64,000 nt of DNA from Burkholderiales bacterium (GTDB lineage: Bacteria; Pseudomonadota; Gammaproteobacteria; Burkholderiales; UBA6910). Position 1 is the stretch's first letter. Every line of letters begins with the position of its first letter. The stretch covers positions 1,245,501 through 1,309,500 of the forward strand of contig BPKG01000001.1 of the NCBI GenBank assembly GCA_026005015.1. The letters are read 5' to 3'. The position numbers and the translations under genes are program-made. The notes under the pieces were generated by a model that had not been told where the DNA came from, made no database searches, and was given only the letters and a program-made list of their open reading frames with translations. This document shows, one piece after another, positions 7,867 through 16,773 of the stretch.

Positions 7867-9915
7867 ATGCAAAAACGCCGCCTCCTGGTCACCTCCGCCC
7901 TGCCCTACGCCAACGGCGCCATTCACCTGGGCCACCTGGTGGAGTACATCCAGACCGACATCTGGGTGCGTTTCCAGAAGATGCAGGGCCACGAGTGCCA
8001 TTACGTGTGCGCCGACGACCAGCACGGCACCCCCATCATGCTGCGGGCGGAGAAGGAAGGAATCTCCCCCGAGGCCCTGATCCGTCGCATGCTGGAGGAG
8101 CACAAGCGGGACTTCGCCGGCTTTCACGTCCAGTTCGACAACTATTACGAGACCAATTCTCCCGAGAACCGGGAGCTTTGCGAAGAGATCTTCCGCCGCC
8201 TGGACGAGGGCGGCTTCATCGCCCGTCGCTCGGTGGAGCAGTTCTACGACCCGGTCAAGCAGATGTTCCTGCCTGACCGCTACATCAAGGGCGAGTGCCC
8301 CCGCTGCGGGGCCAAGGACCAGTACGGGGACGCCTGCGAAGCGTGCGGCGCCACCTACTCCCCCACGGAACTCAAGAACCCCTATTCGGTGATTTCCGGC
8401 GCTTCTCCGGTGCGCAAGTCTTCGGAGCACTACTTCTTCCGCCTCTCGGATCCCCGCTGCCGGGCGTTCCTGGAGGCGTGGACCCGCTCGGGGACGCTGC
8501 AGCCGGAGGCGGTGAACAAGCTCCAGGAGTGGTTCGCCGCCGGGCTCCAGGACTGGGACATCTCCCGCGACCCCCCCTACTTCGGCTTCCCCATTCCCGG
8601 CACGAACAATCAGAAGTTCTTCTACGTGTGGCTCGACGCCCCGGTCGGCTACTTCGCCAGCTTCAAGAACCTGGCGGAGAAACGCCGCAGCAAAGGCGAG
8701 ACCATCGACGTGGACGCTTTCCTGCGCTCCGAGGACGAGACGGAGCTCGTCCATTTCATCGGCAAGGACATCCTGTACTTCCACGCCCTGTTCTGGCCAG
8801 CCATGCTCGAATACTCCGGCTACCGCACGCCGTCGAAGATCTATGCCCACGGCTTTCTCACGGTGAACGGGGAGAAAATGTCCAAGTCCCGCGGTACCTT
8901 CATCACCGCCGAAAGCTACCTCGCCCAGGGGCTCAATCCCGAGTGGCTGCGCTACTACTACGCGGCCAAGCTGGGCCCCACCATGGAGGACATCGATCTC
9001 TCCTTGGACGACTTTGTCGCCCGGGTCAACTCGGACCTGGTGGGCAAGTACGTGAACATCGCGAGCCGCTGCGCCGGTTTCATCACCAGGCGCTTCGAGG
9101 GAAGGCTGGCGCAGAGCCTGCCCCCCCACCCCTTGCTCGACGAACTCAAGCAATCCCGGCACGACATCGAGATGCTGTACGAAGGCCGGGAGTACGCCAA
9201 GGCGCTGCGCACCATCATGGGCCTGGCGGACCGGGCTAACCAGTACGTGGACGACCAAAAACCGTGGGAGGTGGCGAAATACGCAGAGCGCGCCAAAGAG
9301 CTGCAGCAGATCTGCAGCATCGGCCTCAATCTCTTCCGGCTGCTGACTGTCTACTTAAAGCCGGTGCTGCCCAAGCTGGCCGGGGACGTGGAAGCGTTCC
9401 TCGACGTGCCGCCGCTCACGTGGGCGGATTCCGGCAGGCTGCTGAACGACCACGTCATCAAGCCCTACCGGCACCTGATGACCCGCATCGATCCCCGGCA
9501 GATCGACGCCCTGATCGAGGCCAACCGGGAATCGATGGTAGGCGCGACCCCCGCCCCTCACGCTGAAGCCAGGGCGCGCTCCCAGGCGACGCCCCAGATC
9601 AGCATCGACGACTTCAACCGGGTGGACCTGCGGGTGGCCCGCATCCTGGCGGCCGAGGCGGTGCCGGGGGCGGACAAGCTCCTCAAGCTCACCCTGGACC
9701 TGGGGGAGGAACGGCGCACCGTGTTCGCCGGGATCAAGTCGGCTTACGCGCCGGAGGTCCTCGAGGGCCGGCTCACCGTGATGGTGGCGAACCTCGCTCC
9801 CCGCAAGATGAAGTTCGGCGTCTCCGAAGGGATGGTGCTCGCCGCCGGCGATGGCGAAAGCATCTTTCTCCTCTCCCCGGACGACGGAGCGCAACCCGGC
9901 ATGCGCATAAAATAG
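7867..9915 (+). CDS. metG: Methionyl-tRNA synthetase
   Basis: Charges tRNA-Met. The 682-residue product has the class I HIGH-type motif HLGH at 20-23 and a zinc knuckle of two CxxC pairs (CPRCG and CEACG). It has the KMSKS loop at about 337-341, the anticodon-binding helical domain, and a C-terminal EMAP/Trbp111-like tRNA-binding domain ([11 protein letters not shown] to the end). This is the full dimeric bacterial form, about the E. coli length. A cyclase-like gene follows 42 bp downstream on the same strand. Confidence 0.97.
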   Translation: MQKRRLLVTSALPYANGAIHLGHLVEYIQTDIWVRFQKMQGHECHYVCADDQHGTPIMLRAEKEGISPEALIRRMLEEHKRDFAGFHVQFDNYYETNSPENRELCEEIFRRLDEGGFIARRSVEQFYDPVKQMFLPDRYIKGECPRCGAKDQYGDACEACGATYSPTELKNPYSVISGASPVRKSSEHYFFRLSDPRCRAFLEAWTRSGTLQPEAVNKLQEWFAAGLQDWDISRDPPYFGFPIPGTNNQKFFYVWLDAPVGYFASFKNLAEKRRSKGETIDVDAFLRSEDETELVHFIGKDILYFHALFWPAMLEYSGYRTPSKIYAHGFLTVNGEKMSKSRGTFITAESYLAQGLNPEWLRYYYAAKLGPTMEDIDLSLDDFVARVNSDLVGKYVNIASRCAGFITRRFEGRLAQSLPPHPLLDELKQSRHDIEMLYEGREYAKALRTIMGLADRANQYVDDQKPWEVAKYAERAKELQQICSIGLNLFRLLTVYLKPVLPKLAGDVEAFLDVPPLTWADSGRLLNDHVIKPYRHLMTRIDPRQIDALIEANRESMVGATPAPHAEARARSQATPQISIDDFNRVDLRVARILAAEAVPGADKLLKLTLDLGEERRTVFAGIKSAYAPEVLEGRLTVMVANLAPRKMKFGVSEGMVLAAGDGESIFLLSPDDGAQPGMRIK

Positions 9916-9957
9916 GCCCGAGGCCCCGCGCGGGCAGCCGCCCATCAGGAGCACCGA

Positions 9958-11184
9958 GTGCAGGCATCAGCGAACCGCACCTTCATCTGCAGCGTCCTGT
10001 TCCTGGAGATCCCGGGCTACGCCCAGAAGCCAGTGGCCGAGCAGGTGAGCCTCAAGGAAAGGTTCAACGCCCTGCTCGGGGAAGCGCTGAAGACCGTGCC
10101 GGCCAAGGACCGCATCGTCCTCGATACCGGAAGCGGCGCCGCGGTGAGCTTCATCGGCAATCCCGAGGACGCCCTAACCGTGGCGGCGCGGCTCGCGGCG
10201 CTGCTCGACCTCCACGGCCCGACCCTGGACGTGCGTTGCGGCATCAACCTGGGCCCGGTCAAGCTGATCAAGGACGTGAACGGCCAGCCCAACATCATCG
10301 GCGACGGCCTCAACGTGGCCCAGCGGATCATGGCCTTCGCCGAGGCCGGACAGGTGCTGGCCTCGCGCCCGTACTACGAGGTGCTATGCCGCCTGTCCGA
10401 CGCCCACGCCCGGCGCTTCGACTACCTGGGCTCCCGCACCGACGACCACGTGCGGGCCCACGAGGTCTATGCGCTGCGCTCGCCCGGGGGCGCGAACGAG
10501 GACGCGCCCACCGTCAAGCTGGCAGCGCTGGAAGCCCCCGAGCAGCCCGTCCCCCCCGCCGCCTCGGGCCGGCGGGCCTACCTTTTGGGCCGGTGGGCGC
10601 TTCTGGGCGCGCCGCTTGTGGCGGCGGCCGTCATCATCGTCCCGCTGGTCCTGCGGGAAGGCCCGCCTCCGCCGTCCCGGGACGTCTTCCCTTTGCCGCT
10701 GCCTCCCGGGACAGGGATGGACCCCTACGCCGCCCCGCCGGGGCCTGAGCCCGCCGCCGAGCAAAGCCCGCCGCCGCGCCCCGCAAGCTCCCGCCCGGTC
10801 GAAGCGCTACGCCTAGGCGAGCCCGTCCCGGTGGGCCCCGAGGGGGCGCCGAAGCCGTCGGCTCCCCCGGCAGCGCCGCAGTCCACGCCGGAAGCCGTGC
10901 GCAAACAGGCGGCAGCGGCGGCGCCCGCCGTCCCGCCGCCGGCCCCGGCACCTGGCGCAGTGCCAGCCGCGATCCCTAGCGCCCACTTGGAGTTCGCCAT
11001 CTCCCCATGGGGGGAAATCTACGTGGATGGAAAACTCGCCGGAGTGAGCCCGCCCCTGCACAAGCTGGACGTGGCCGCCGGCACCCACACCATCGAAGTG
11101 CGCAATTCGGACTTGCCGGCCCACCGGCAGACGGTCCACGTGGAACCCGGCGAACGGGTTAAAATCAAGCACAAGTTCCGCTGA
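9958..11184 (+). CDS. Class III cyclase-like domain, membrane anchor and PEGA-like tail (probably catalytically dead)
   Basis: A 408-residue protein starting at GTG, with AGGAG six bases upstream. Residues 8-175 resemble a class III nucleotidyl cyclase homology domain. The segments GDGLNVAQR (N119 and R123 transition-state positions) and FDYLGSRTDDHVRAHEVYAL are typical of this subfamily. The two positions where metal-binding Asp is expected appear as Glu (LFLEIPGY, E17) and Ser (LDTGSGAAVSF, S59), so activity is doubtful. A transmembrane helix (about 213-233) precedes a Pro/Ala-rich linker and a C-terminal PEGA-like beta domain (about 341-408) ending in KIKHKFR, likely outside the membrane. 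It is followed by a lipoprotein gene 12 bp downstream and then a Ser/Thr kinase, so an operon is likely. Confidence 0.75.
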   Translation: MQASANRTFICSVLFLEIPGYAQKPVAEQVSLKERFNALLGEALKTVPAKDRIVLDTGSGAAVSFIGNPEDALTVAARLAALLDLHGPTLDVRCGINLGPVKLIKDVNGQPNIIGDGLNVAQRIMAFAEAGQVLASRPYYEVLCRLSDAHARRFDYLGSRTDDHVRAHEVYALRSPGGANEDAPTVKLAALEAPEQPVPPAASGRRAYLLGRWALLGAPLVAAAVIIVPLVLREGPPPPSRDVFPLPLPPGTGMDPYAAPPGPEPAAEQSPPPRPASSRPVEALRLGEPVPVGPEGAPKPSAPPAAPQSTPEAVRKQAAAAAPAVPPPAPAPGAVPAAIPSAHLEFAISPWGEIYVDGKLAGVSPPLHKLDVAAGTHTIEVRNSDLPAHRQTVHVEPGERVKIKHKFR

Positions 11185-11196
11185 CCAGGGAAGGCC

Positions 11197-11601
11197 ATGA
11201 AGAGCGCAGGTGGGTGGGTTTTGGCGGCGCTGGGCGTCCTCGCCCTCGGGGGCTGCGAAACCCAGCCTGTCAAGGAGGTCCAGCGGGAGGTCCAGGCCCT
11301 GTGGCGCGGCCCGGGCGAAGCAGACCTCTCGACCGGCATCCAGCACTACGAGAACGGAAACCACGCCGAGGCCTACCGCAGGTTCCAGGCAAGCCTCGCC
11401 AAGGGGCTTTACTGGAAAAGCGATCAGGTGCAGGCCTATAAATACCTGGCGTTCATCGACTGCGCCTCCGGCCGGGAACGGGCCTGCCGGGACAATTTCG
11501 TGCGCGCCCTGACCCTCGATCCCGACCTGGAGTTGGCCCCGTCCGAGGCGGGACATCCCGTCTGGGGCCCGGTTTTTCGCAGCGTCAAGGCCGGCCGCTG
11601 A
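11197..11601 (+). CDS. TPR-like lipoprotein, resembles TssQ-family proteins
   Basis: A 134-residue protein with a type II signal peptide ending LALGGC (lipidated C20). The mature part has helical repeat character (GIQHYENGNHAEAYRRFQAS and KYLAFIDCASG...CRDNFVRALTLDP), that is, one to two TPR units. It ends with the motif EAGHPVWGPVFRSVK. This pattern matches what I recall of lipoproteins annotated as the TssQ family, associated with type VI secretion in some genomes. No other T6SS gene is in this window. It sits 12 bp after the cyclase-PEGA gene and 9 bp before the kinase gene. A role as an envelope partner of the kinase is inference. Confidence 0.75.
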   Translation: MKSAGGWVLAALGVLALGGCETQPVKEVQREVQALWRGPGEADLSTGIQHYENGNHAEAYRRFQASLAKGLYWKSDQVQAYKYLAFIDCASGRERACRDNFVRALTLDPDLELAPSEAGHPVWGPVFRSVKAGR

Positions 11602-11610
11602 GGAAAGCCC

Positions 11611-12912
11611 ATGGAGCTCCGGCGACTTGGCCGCTACGAGATCCTGGGCGAGCTCGGCAAGGGCGCCATGGGGGTCGTCTACCGGGCCATCGACCCCGTC
11701 CTCCAGCGCACGGTCGCCGTCAAGACCATTCCCATGTACCTGGACCCGTCCGAACAGGCGGAGTACGAGGCCCGCTTTTACCACGAGGCCAAGGCGGCCG
11801 GACGGCTGAGCCACCCCAACATCGTCACCATCTACGACGTGGGCAAGAGCGGCGACACCACCTACATGGCCATGGAGCTGCTGGAGGGCCAGGATCTCAA
11901 GAGCCTACTCGCGCCGAAGAAGCCCCTGCCCATTCCCCAGGCCCTGGACATCGCCGCCCAGGTGGCCGACGGGCTCGCCTACGCCCACGAGCACGAGGTG
12001 GTGCACCGGGACGTGAAGCCGGCCAACCTGATGATCACCCGGTCGGGGCTGGTGAAGATCATGGATTTCGGCATCGCCCGTATGCGCGCCTCCGAGATCC
12101 GCACCCAGACCGGTGTGCTGCTGGGCTCCCCGAGCTACCTCTCCCCCGAGCAGGTGCTGGGCAAGCGGGCCGACCACCGCTCCGACATCTTCAGCTTAGG
12201 CATCGTGCTCTACGAGATGCTGACCGGGGAGCGCCCGTTCACCGGCGCCGAGATCACCGCCATCATGTACCAGATCGTCCACTTGAGCCCGCGCGCCCCC
12301 AGCGTGCTCAATCCGGAGGTACCCGAGATCCTGAACTTCGTCGTGGCCAAGGCGCTGGCCAAGTCGCCCGAAGACCGCTACCAGGACGCCCGGGAGTTCG
12401 CCGCCGACCTGCGGGAATGCCGCAAACACGTGGAATCCCAGGTTCAACCCAAGATTTCCATCGACCTCGATGCGTTCCCCAAGCATTCGGCCAACCGGCT
12501 GGCCGACGGCGGCACCGGCGCCATCGTGGGCGGCAACTTCCCGGCGGGCCGCAAGATGGACGCGGCGCCCGAGCCGGCCGTGCCGCCCGAAACCCCGGTG
12601 GCGCTGGGCATCTCCACCCATTTTGACTCTTTCGATGCCACGCTGCGCCTGGTGACGGCCACCGGCGCCGCGGAGCAGTTCGGCGAGTACATCAAGACCC
12701 AGAAGATCGCCCGCGCCGGCACGCCCGCCGCCAGGTCCGCGCCGCCGCCCAAGCGAATCACGCCTCCCACAGGAACGGCCGCCGACAAGCCGGCGGCGCC
12801 GGTTCAGCGGGCGGAGGCGGCGCGGAACTCCCCCCTTTCGCGCAAGGCCTTGGTCGTGGGTCTCGCCCTTGCCATCGCCCTGGCGGTCGCGCTGGTTGCC
12901 GTCCTTTCCTGA
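11611..12912 (+). CDS. Membrane-anchored Ser/Thr protein kinase
   Basis: A Hanks-type (PknB-like) kinase of 433 residues. The glycine loop is at 14-22 (ELGKGAMGV), the ATP lysine at K38, catalytic HRDVKPAN at 132-139 (D134), DFG at 152-154, and the activation segment runs to SPEYLSPEQ-like SYLSPEQ. The kinase core ends near residue 275. A low-complexity Pro/Ala-rich linker follows, then a single C-terminal helix (about 410-432) with almost nothing after it, so the kinase faces the cytosol. It is the last gene of a likely three-gene operon with a cyclase-fold/PEGA protein and a lipoprotein. Substrates are unknown; no phosphatase is adjacent. Confidence 0.93.
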   Translation: MELRRLGRYEILGELGKGAMGVVYRAIDPVLQRTVAVKTIPMYLDPSEQAEYEARFYHEAKAAGRLSHPNIVTIYDVGKSGDTTYMAMELLEGQDLKSLLAPKKPLPIPQALDIAAQVADGLAYAHEHEVVHRDVKPANLMITRSGLVKIMDFGIARMRASEIRTQTGVLLGSPSYLSPEQVLGKRADHRSDIFSLGIVLYEMLTGERPFTGAEITAIMYQIVHLSPRAPSVLNPEVPEILNFVVAKALAKSPEDRYQDAREFAADLRECRKHVESQVQPKISIDLDAFPKHSANRLADGGTGAIVGGNFPAGRKMDAAPEPAVPPETPVALGISTHFDSFDATLRLVTATGAAEQFGEYIKTQKIARAGTPAARSAPPPKRITPPTGTAADKPAAPVQRAEAARNSPLSRKALVVGLALAIALAVALVAVLS

Positions 12913-12944
12913 ACTTTTCGCGCGTTTTGCCACACTACTTTTAT

Positions 12945-12968
12945 GCCTCTTTTGAATTTCGAATGGGT
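12945..12968 (+). repeat. Left terminal inverted repeat of the ISL3 element
   Basis: 24 bp starting GCCTCTTTTG, matching the complement of the right end at 21 of 24 positions. The GGCTCTT-like tip is typical of the family. Confidence 0.85.
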
Positions 12969-12982
12969 GCTACTGGCATAAC

Positions 12983-13063
12983 CGGCTTGAAGCCGGGGTC
13001 AAGGGCGGGCGGCGCGCCTTTTGCCGCCCGGCGCAGCGCACCCTTGACGCCGACTTCAAGCCG
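12983..13063 (+). repeat. Large hairpin inside the ISL3 leader
   Basis: CGGCTTGAAGCCGGGGTCAA (from 12983) pairs with the complement of the stretch ending CGACTTCAAGCCG (to 13063), with only a few mismatches over about 25 bp. A GC-rich centre (13007-13038) forms the loop. It lies between the left terminal repeat and the transposase start. It may bind transposase or block read-through transcription. Confidence 0.75.
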
Positions 13064-13073
13064 ATACGCTCGT

Positions 13074-13112
13074 CCAAGGCTGGATGCGGCAGAATGCGGC
13101 ATCCAGCCTTGG
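13074..13112 (+). promoter_or_regulatory. Perfect 14-bp hairpin overlapping the transposase Shine-Dalgarno
   Basis: CCAAGGCTGGATGC (13074-13087) is perfectly complementary to GCATCCAGCCTTGG (13099-13112), with an 11-nt loop. The 3' arm runs into the GGAG at 13111-13114, the only Shine-Dalgarno-like site before the transposase ATG. In a transcript entering from outside, this hairpin would mask it. Similar structures limit read-through expression in other insertion sequences. Confidence 0.7.
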
Positions 13113-13128
13113 AGACAACAACGCGATC

Positions 13129-14355
13129 ATGCACAACCAACTGTTTGAAGCCGCCCTCGGTGTTACCTCGCCCTGGTTCGTCCAGGGCGTCGATTTCGAT
13201 GCCGCCAAGAAGACCCTGACGATTGTGATCGACTTTGCCGCCGGCAGCCGCTTTGCCCATCCGGCGGCCGCCGGGCTGCACCCGGTGCACGACACCCAGG
13301 TCAAGCGTTACCGGCATCTGAACTTCTTCCAGCACGAGTGCTACCTGGAAGTGCGCACGCCCCGGGTGAAGCTGCCCGACGGGCGGGTGGTGCTGGTCGA
13401 GCCCGACTGGGCGGGCAAGCTCTCGGGCTTCACGCTGCTCTTCGAGGCCCTGGTGCTCGCCCTTGCGCGCGAGATGTCCTTTGCGGCGGTGGCCCGCACG
13501 GTGGGCGAATCCTGGCACCGGGTGCATGCAATTTGCGCCCGCTACGTGGAGCTGGCCGTGGCCGAGGCCGATCTGTCCGAGACGACGGCGCTGGCCATCG
13601 ACGAGACCTCCTACCGGCGCGGCCACAACGACCTCACCGTTGCCGCCGATGCCGACGAGCGCAAGGTGGTGTTCGTGACCGAGGGCCGGGACGCCGAAAC
13701 CATCGAGCGGCTGGCCGAGCACCTGACGGAGCATCAGGCCAGTCCCGAACAAATCGCTTCGGTGAGCATCGACATGTCGCCCGCCTTCATCAAGGGCGTG
13801 ACCGACCACTTGCCCAACGCGCGCATCACCTTCGACAAGTTCCACGTCGTCGCCCATGCCTCTGCCGCCGTCGACAAAACGCGCCGCCTGGAGCAGAAGA
13901 CCGACCCGAGTCTCAAGGGCCTGCGCTGGGCGCTGCTCAAGGATCGCGACCGCCTGCCCGCCGCCCAGCGGGCCGATCTTGATGCCCTGATCGCCCAGGT
14001 GACCACCAAGCGCACGGCGCGCGCCTGGGCTTACCGCGAACAGCTGCGCGAGATCCTCGAGCGCAGGCAGATCAACGTGGTGCGCACCCTGCTCGCCCAA
14101 TGGTGCACGAACGTCATGCGCTCCAAGGTCGAGCCGATGAAGGAAGTCGCCCGGCTGATCCGCAACCACTTCGAGGGCATCGTCGCCTGGACCCAGACCC
14201 GCCAGACCAATGGCTTCCTGGAAGCCCTAAATGGGCTGTTCCAGGCGGCCAAGCGCAAGGCGCGCGGCTACACCCGCTTCGCCACGATGCGCACCGTGCT
14301 CTTCCTCATCGCCGGAAAGCTCGATTTCGCTCGGATCAACCCGCATGCCGCGTAA
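13129..14355 (+). CDS. ISL3-family transposase
   Basis: A 408-residue DDE transposase. The N-terminus MHNQLFEAALGVTSPWFV matches the usual beginning of the family. The catalytic core includes ALAIDETSYRRGH (first Asp), SIDMSPAFIKGV (second Asp), FDKFHVV, and the distal NGFLEALNGLFQAAKRKARGY carrying the Glu. I chose the ATG at 13129. An in-frame ATG at 13084 would lie inside the leader hairpin and add 15 residues unlike the family. The reading frame is intact from end to end, so the element could still be mobile. Confidence 0.9.
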   Translation: MHNQLFEAALGVTSPWFVQGVDFDAAKKTLTIVIDFAAGSRFAHPAAAGLHPVHDTQVKRYRHLNFFQHECYLEVRTPRVKLPDGRVVLVEPDWAGKLSGFTLLFEALVLALAREMSFAAVARTVGESWHRVHAICARYVELAVAEADLSETTALAIDETSYRRGHNDLTVAADADERKVVFVTEGRDAETIERLAEHLTEHQASPEQIASVSIDMSPAFIKGVTDHLPNARITFDKFHVVAHASAAVDKTRRLEQKTDPSLKGLRWALLKDRDRLPAAQRADLDALIAQVTTKRTARAWAYREQLREILERRQINVVRTLLAQWCTNVMRSKVEPMKEVARLIRNHFEGIVAWTQTRQTNGFLEALNGLFQAAKRKARGYTRFATMRTVLFLIAGKLDFARINPHAA

Positions 14356-14378
14356 CCCACTCAAAATTCAAAAGAGCC

Positions 14379-14700
14379 GTGCAGTTGAGCTTCGACTTCT
14401 ACATGATCGAAGCAAAGCCCGAGAATCTTGATTGGTGATCGCGCCTACGACAGCGACACCCTGGACCAGGAGCTGAAGAAGGAGGGCGTGGAGCTCATTG
14501 CGCCGCATCGCTCCAACCGCAAGCTCAAGACCCAGGACGGGCGACGGCTGCGGCGCTACGAGCGGCGTTGGATCGTGGAGAGGTTCTTTGCCTGGTTGCA
14601 ATGGAAGCGCCGCCTCTTGGTTCGCTGGGAATACTACGCCGCAAACTTCCTGGGTTTCGTGCAGTTAGCGTGTATCACCATGCTGCTAAGGCAATTTTGA
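14379..14700 (+). pseudogene. IS5-family transposase remnant (3' part, frameshifted)
   Basis: Immediately after the ISL3 right end the sequence encodes [17 protein letters not shown] in one frame, then [17 protein letters not shown] in another. One extra base near 14429 separates them. The remainder ([53 protein letters not shown]) is the C-terminal third of an IS5-family transposase, including the last catalytic Glu region. The stop is followed by GAGATAGGTTCTA, which looks like the element's right terminal repeat. The 5' two thirds are missing and are not found left of the ISL3 copy, so a deletion accompanied or followed the insertion. Confidence 0.85.
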
Positions 14701-14708
14701 GATAGGTT

Positions 14709-15675
14709 CTATCCACGGCCATTCACATTCCTTTGCAGATCCGCCTCAGGCCCCGGCATGTCGGGCAGCGGGATGAACCCGGTCTCTCCGGGCACCGGGT
14801 CGAAGCGGCCGGCGCGCCAGTCGGCCTTCGCCCGCTCGATGCGCTCCCTGCGCGAGGAGACGAAGTTCCACCAGATGGAGCGCGGCCCGTCCGTGGGCTC
14901 CACGCCCAGCAGCATGATCCGGCTGGGCTTGACCGCTCTGGCGATCACGGCATGGTCCGGCCGTAGCACCAGGAGCCGGCCCGCCCCATGGACCTGGCCG
15001 GCCAGCTCGACCTCGCCCTCGGCCACATAGAAGCCCGCGCTCCTCGTAGGCGTCGTCGACGGAGAGGGCGGCGCCCGAAGCCATTTGTACATCGACGTAC
15101 AGCGTTTCGGAAAAAGTCTCGATGGGTGAGCGCGCGCCCAGGAACGATCCGGCTATGAGGCGCGCCGTCGATCCCGCCTCCTCGATCGACGGCAAGCTCG
15201 CCTGGTCATGATGGGTAAAGGCGGGCTCGGTCTCCTCCGCCGCGCTCGGGCAGGGCCACCCAGGCCTGGATGCCGAAGAGTTCCGTCCCTTTAGCCCGGT
15301 GCTCGGGCGGGGTACGCTCGGAATGGACGATGCCGCGCCCCGCGGTCATCCAGTTCACCTCCCCCGGGCGGATCGGTTGGACCGTACCCAGGCTGTCCCG
15401 GTGCAGGATCTCGCCGCGGAAGAGGTAGGTCACCGTGGCGAGCCCGATGTGGGGGTGGGGTCGCACGTCGAGCCCTGCGCCCGGGGGCAAGTCGCTCGGA
15501 CCCATCTGATCGAGGAAGACGAACGGGCCCACCATCCGCCGCTGGCGGGATGGGAGCGCCCGCCGCACTTCGAACCCGCCGAGATCCCCGTGCGCGGCAC
15601 GATCACCATTTCGACGGGATCGACCTCGGCTGCCGCGAAACGGCATTGGGCCTCGGGACAGTCGTGCCAGCTCAT
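14709..15675 (-). pseudogene. Pirin family protein, broken by at least three frameshifts
   Basis: The conserved pirin sequence can be read only by changing frame. [13 protein letters not shown] starts at 15675. [20 protein letters not shown] and the bicupin core [18 protein letters not shown] with the metal-site [10 protein letters not shown] follow after a shift near 15600. [20 protein letters not shown] comes after a shift near 15215, and [14 protein letters not shown] to [19 protein letters not shown] after one near 15040. Each segment is well conserved and free of stops, which argues for recent decay or consensus error. Intact pirins are cupin-fold proteins, some with quercetinase activity. 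The 3' end abuts the IS5 remnant. Confidence 0.85.
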
Positions 15676-15764
15676 GAACGCTCCTTATCGTCGAGCTTGC
15701 GGAAACTGGTTGACGAACTTACTCCTGCGCGCTTGATAAGGCCGATCGGCGGCTGCGCACTTTC

Positions 15765-16757
15765 TCAATGCATCACCCTGAGCAGCAGCTTCCCCCGCGT
15801 GCCGCGGCCTTCCAGGTGGCGGTGGGCCTCGGCGGCCTCGGCCAGGGAATATTCCCGGTCGATGGCGACCGTGAGTTTCCCTTCCAGGTACCAGCGGAAC
15901 AGGTCGCCGGTGCGCCATTCGATCTCTTCGGCCGTGGCAGTGTAGTCGGCGAGGTGGGGCCGGGTGAAGTACACCGAGCCCGCCTCCCCCAGCTCCAGCG
16001 GCTCGATGCTGTTCACCAGCCCCGAGGCGCCGCCGTAGTTGACGCACAGGCCCCGGCGACGGAGGCTACGGATGCTGCGGGCGATGGTGTCCTTGCCCAC
16101 CGCGTCGTAGACCACGTCCACGCCCTTGCCGCCGGTGATTTCCATCACCGCCTCGCGGAAGTCGCGTTCCCGGTAGAGGATCGCGTGGTCCGCGCCCCGG
16201 GCCTTCGCGATCTCGGCCTTGTCGGCGCTGCCCACCGTGGCGAGCACCGTCGCCCCGCGCAGCTTGGCGAGCTGGACCAAAAGCTGTCCCACGCCGCCCG
16301 CGCCGGCGTGCACGAGACAGGTGCTGCCGGGCTTGAGCTCGTAGCAGGAATGGGTCAGGTAATGGGCGGTGCAGCCCTGGAGCATGAGGGTGGTCGCGAC
16401 GGGATCGGGCACGCCTTCGGGGATCTTCGCCAGGCGCCAGGCCGGCACCGCCGCGTACTCGGCGTAGCTTCCGCGCACCAGGCAATAGCCCACCCGGTCA
16501 CCCGCGCGGACCCGGTCCACCCCCGGTCCCACCTCCACCACCTCGCCCACGCCTTCCATGCCCAGCGTCATGGGCAGGGGCGTCTGGTAGGTCTGGGAGC
16601 GGACGTAGCTTCCGTTTCGCATGTACACGTCGATGAAGTTCACGCCGGCGCAGGCGAGCTTGACCAGCGCCTCGCCCTCCTTCGGCCGGGGTACTTCCGT
16701 TTCCGCCAGCCGAAGCTGCTCCGGTCCGCCGAACTCGAACACGCGTATCGCTTTCAT
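15765..16757 (-). CDS. NADPH:quinone oxidoreductase (zeta-crystallin type)
   Basis: A 330-residue medium-chain dehydrogenase of the Qor family that reduces quinones with NADPH and lacks the zinc ligands of alcohol dehydrogenases. Seen in sequence: MKAIRVFEFGGPEQL, the substrate-domain stretch GVNFIDVYMRNGSY, and the nucleotide-binding HAGAGGVGQLLVQLAK at about 150-165. LGMEGVGEV and GDRVGY are also present. It lies 16 bp downstream of a YdcZ-like transporter and 89 bp from a pirin gene on the same strand, a redox-stress grouping. The quinone substrate is not predictable. Confidence 0.92.
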   Translation of the reverse strand: MKAIRVFEFGGPEQLRLAETEVPRPKEGEALVKLACAGVNFIDVYMRNGSYVRSQTYQTPLPMTLGMEGVGEVVEVGPGVDRVRAGDRVGYCLVRGSYAEYAAVPAWRLAKIPEGVPDPVATTLMLQGCTAHYLTHSCYELKPGSTCLVHAGAGGVGQLLVQLAKLRGATVLATVGSADKAEIAKARGADHAILYRERDFREAVMEITGGKGVDVVYDAVGKDTIARSIRSLRRRGLCVNYGGASGLVNSIEPLELGEAGSVYFTRPHLADYTATAEEIEWRTGDLFRWYLEGKLTVAIDREYSLAEAAEAHRHLEGRGTRGKLLLRVMH

Positions 16758-16773
16758 CGTCTCTCCTCCTGGT

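Larger units (their letters stand above)
12945..14378 (+). mobile_element. ISL3-family insertion sequence, apparently complete
   Basis: A 1434-bp element bounded by 24-bp imperfect terminal inverted repeats that begin GCCTCTTTTGAATTT on the left. The complement of the right end reads GGCTCTTTTGAATTT (21 of 24 match). It has one transposase gene and two long hairpins between the left end and that gene. ISL3 elements normally make 8-bp target duplications. The flanks here (ACTTTTAT left, GTGCAGTT right) do not match, so one boundary has been rearranged. The right end joins directly to an IS5-family transposase remnant. Confidence 0.88.

Noticed and set aside
11197-11601. Evidence of a type VI secretion locus from the TssQ-like lipoprotein
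   Set aside because: No tss genes are present; the protein may belong to the adjacent kinase module instead.
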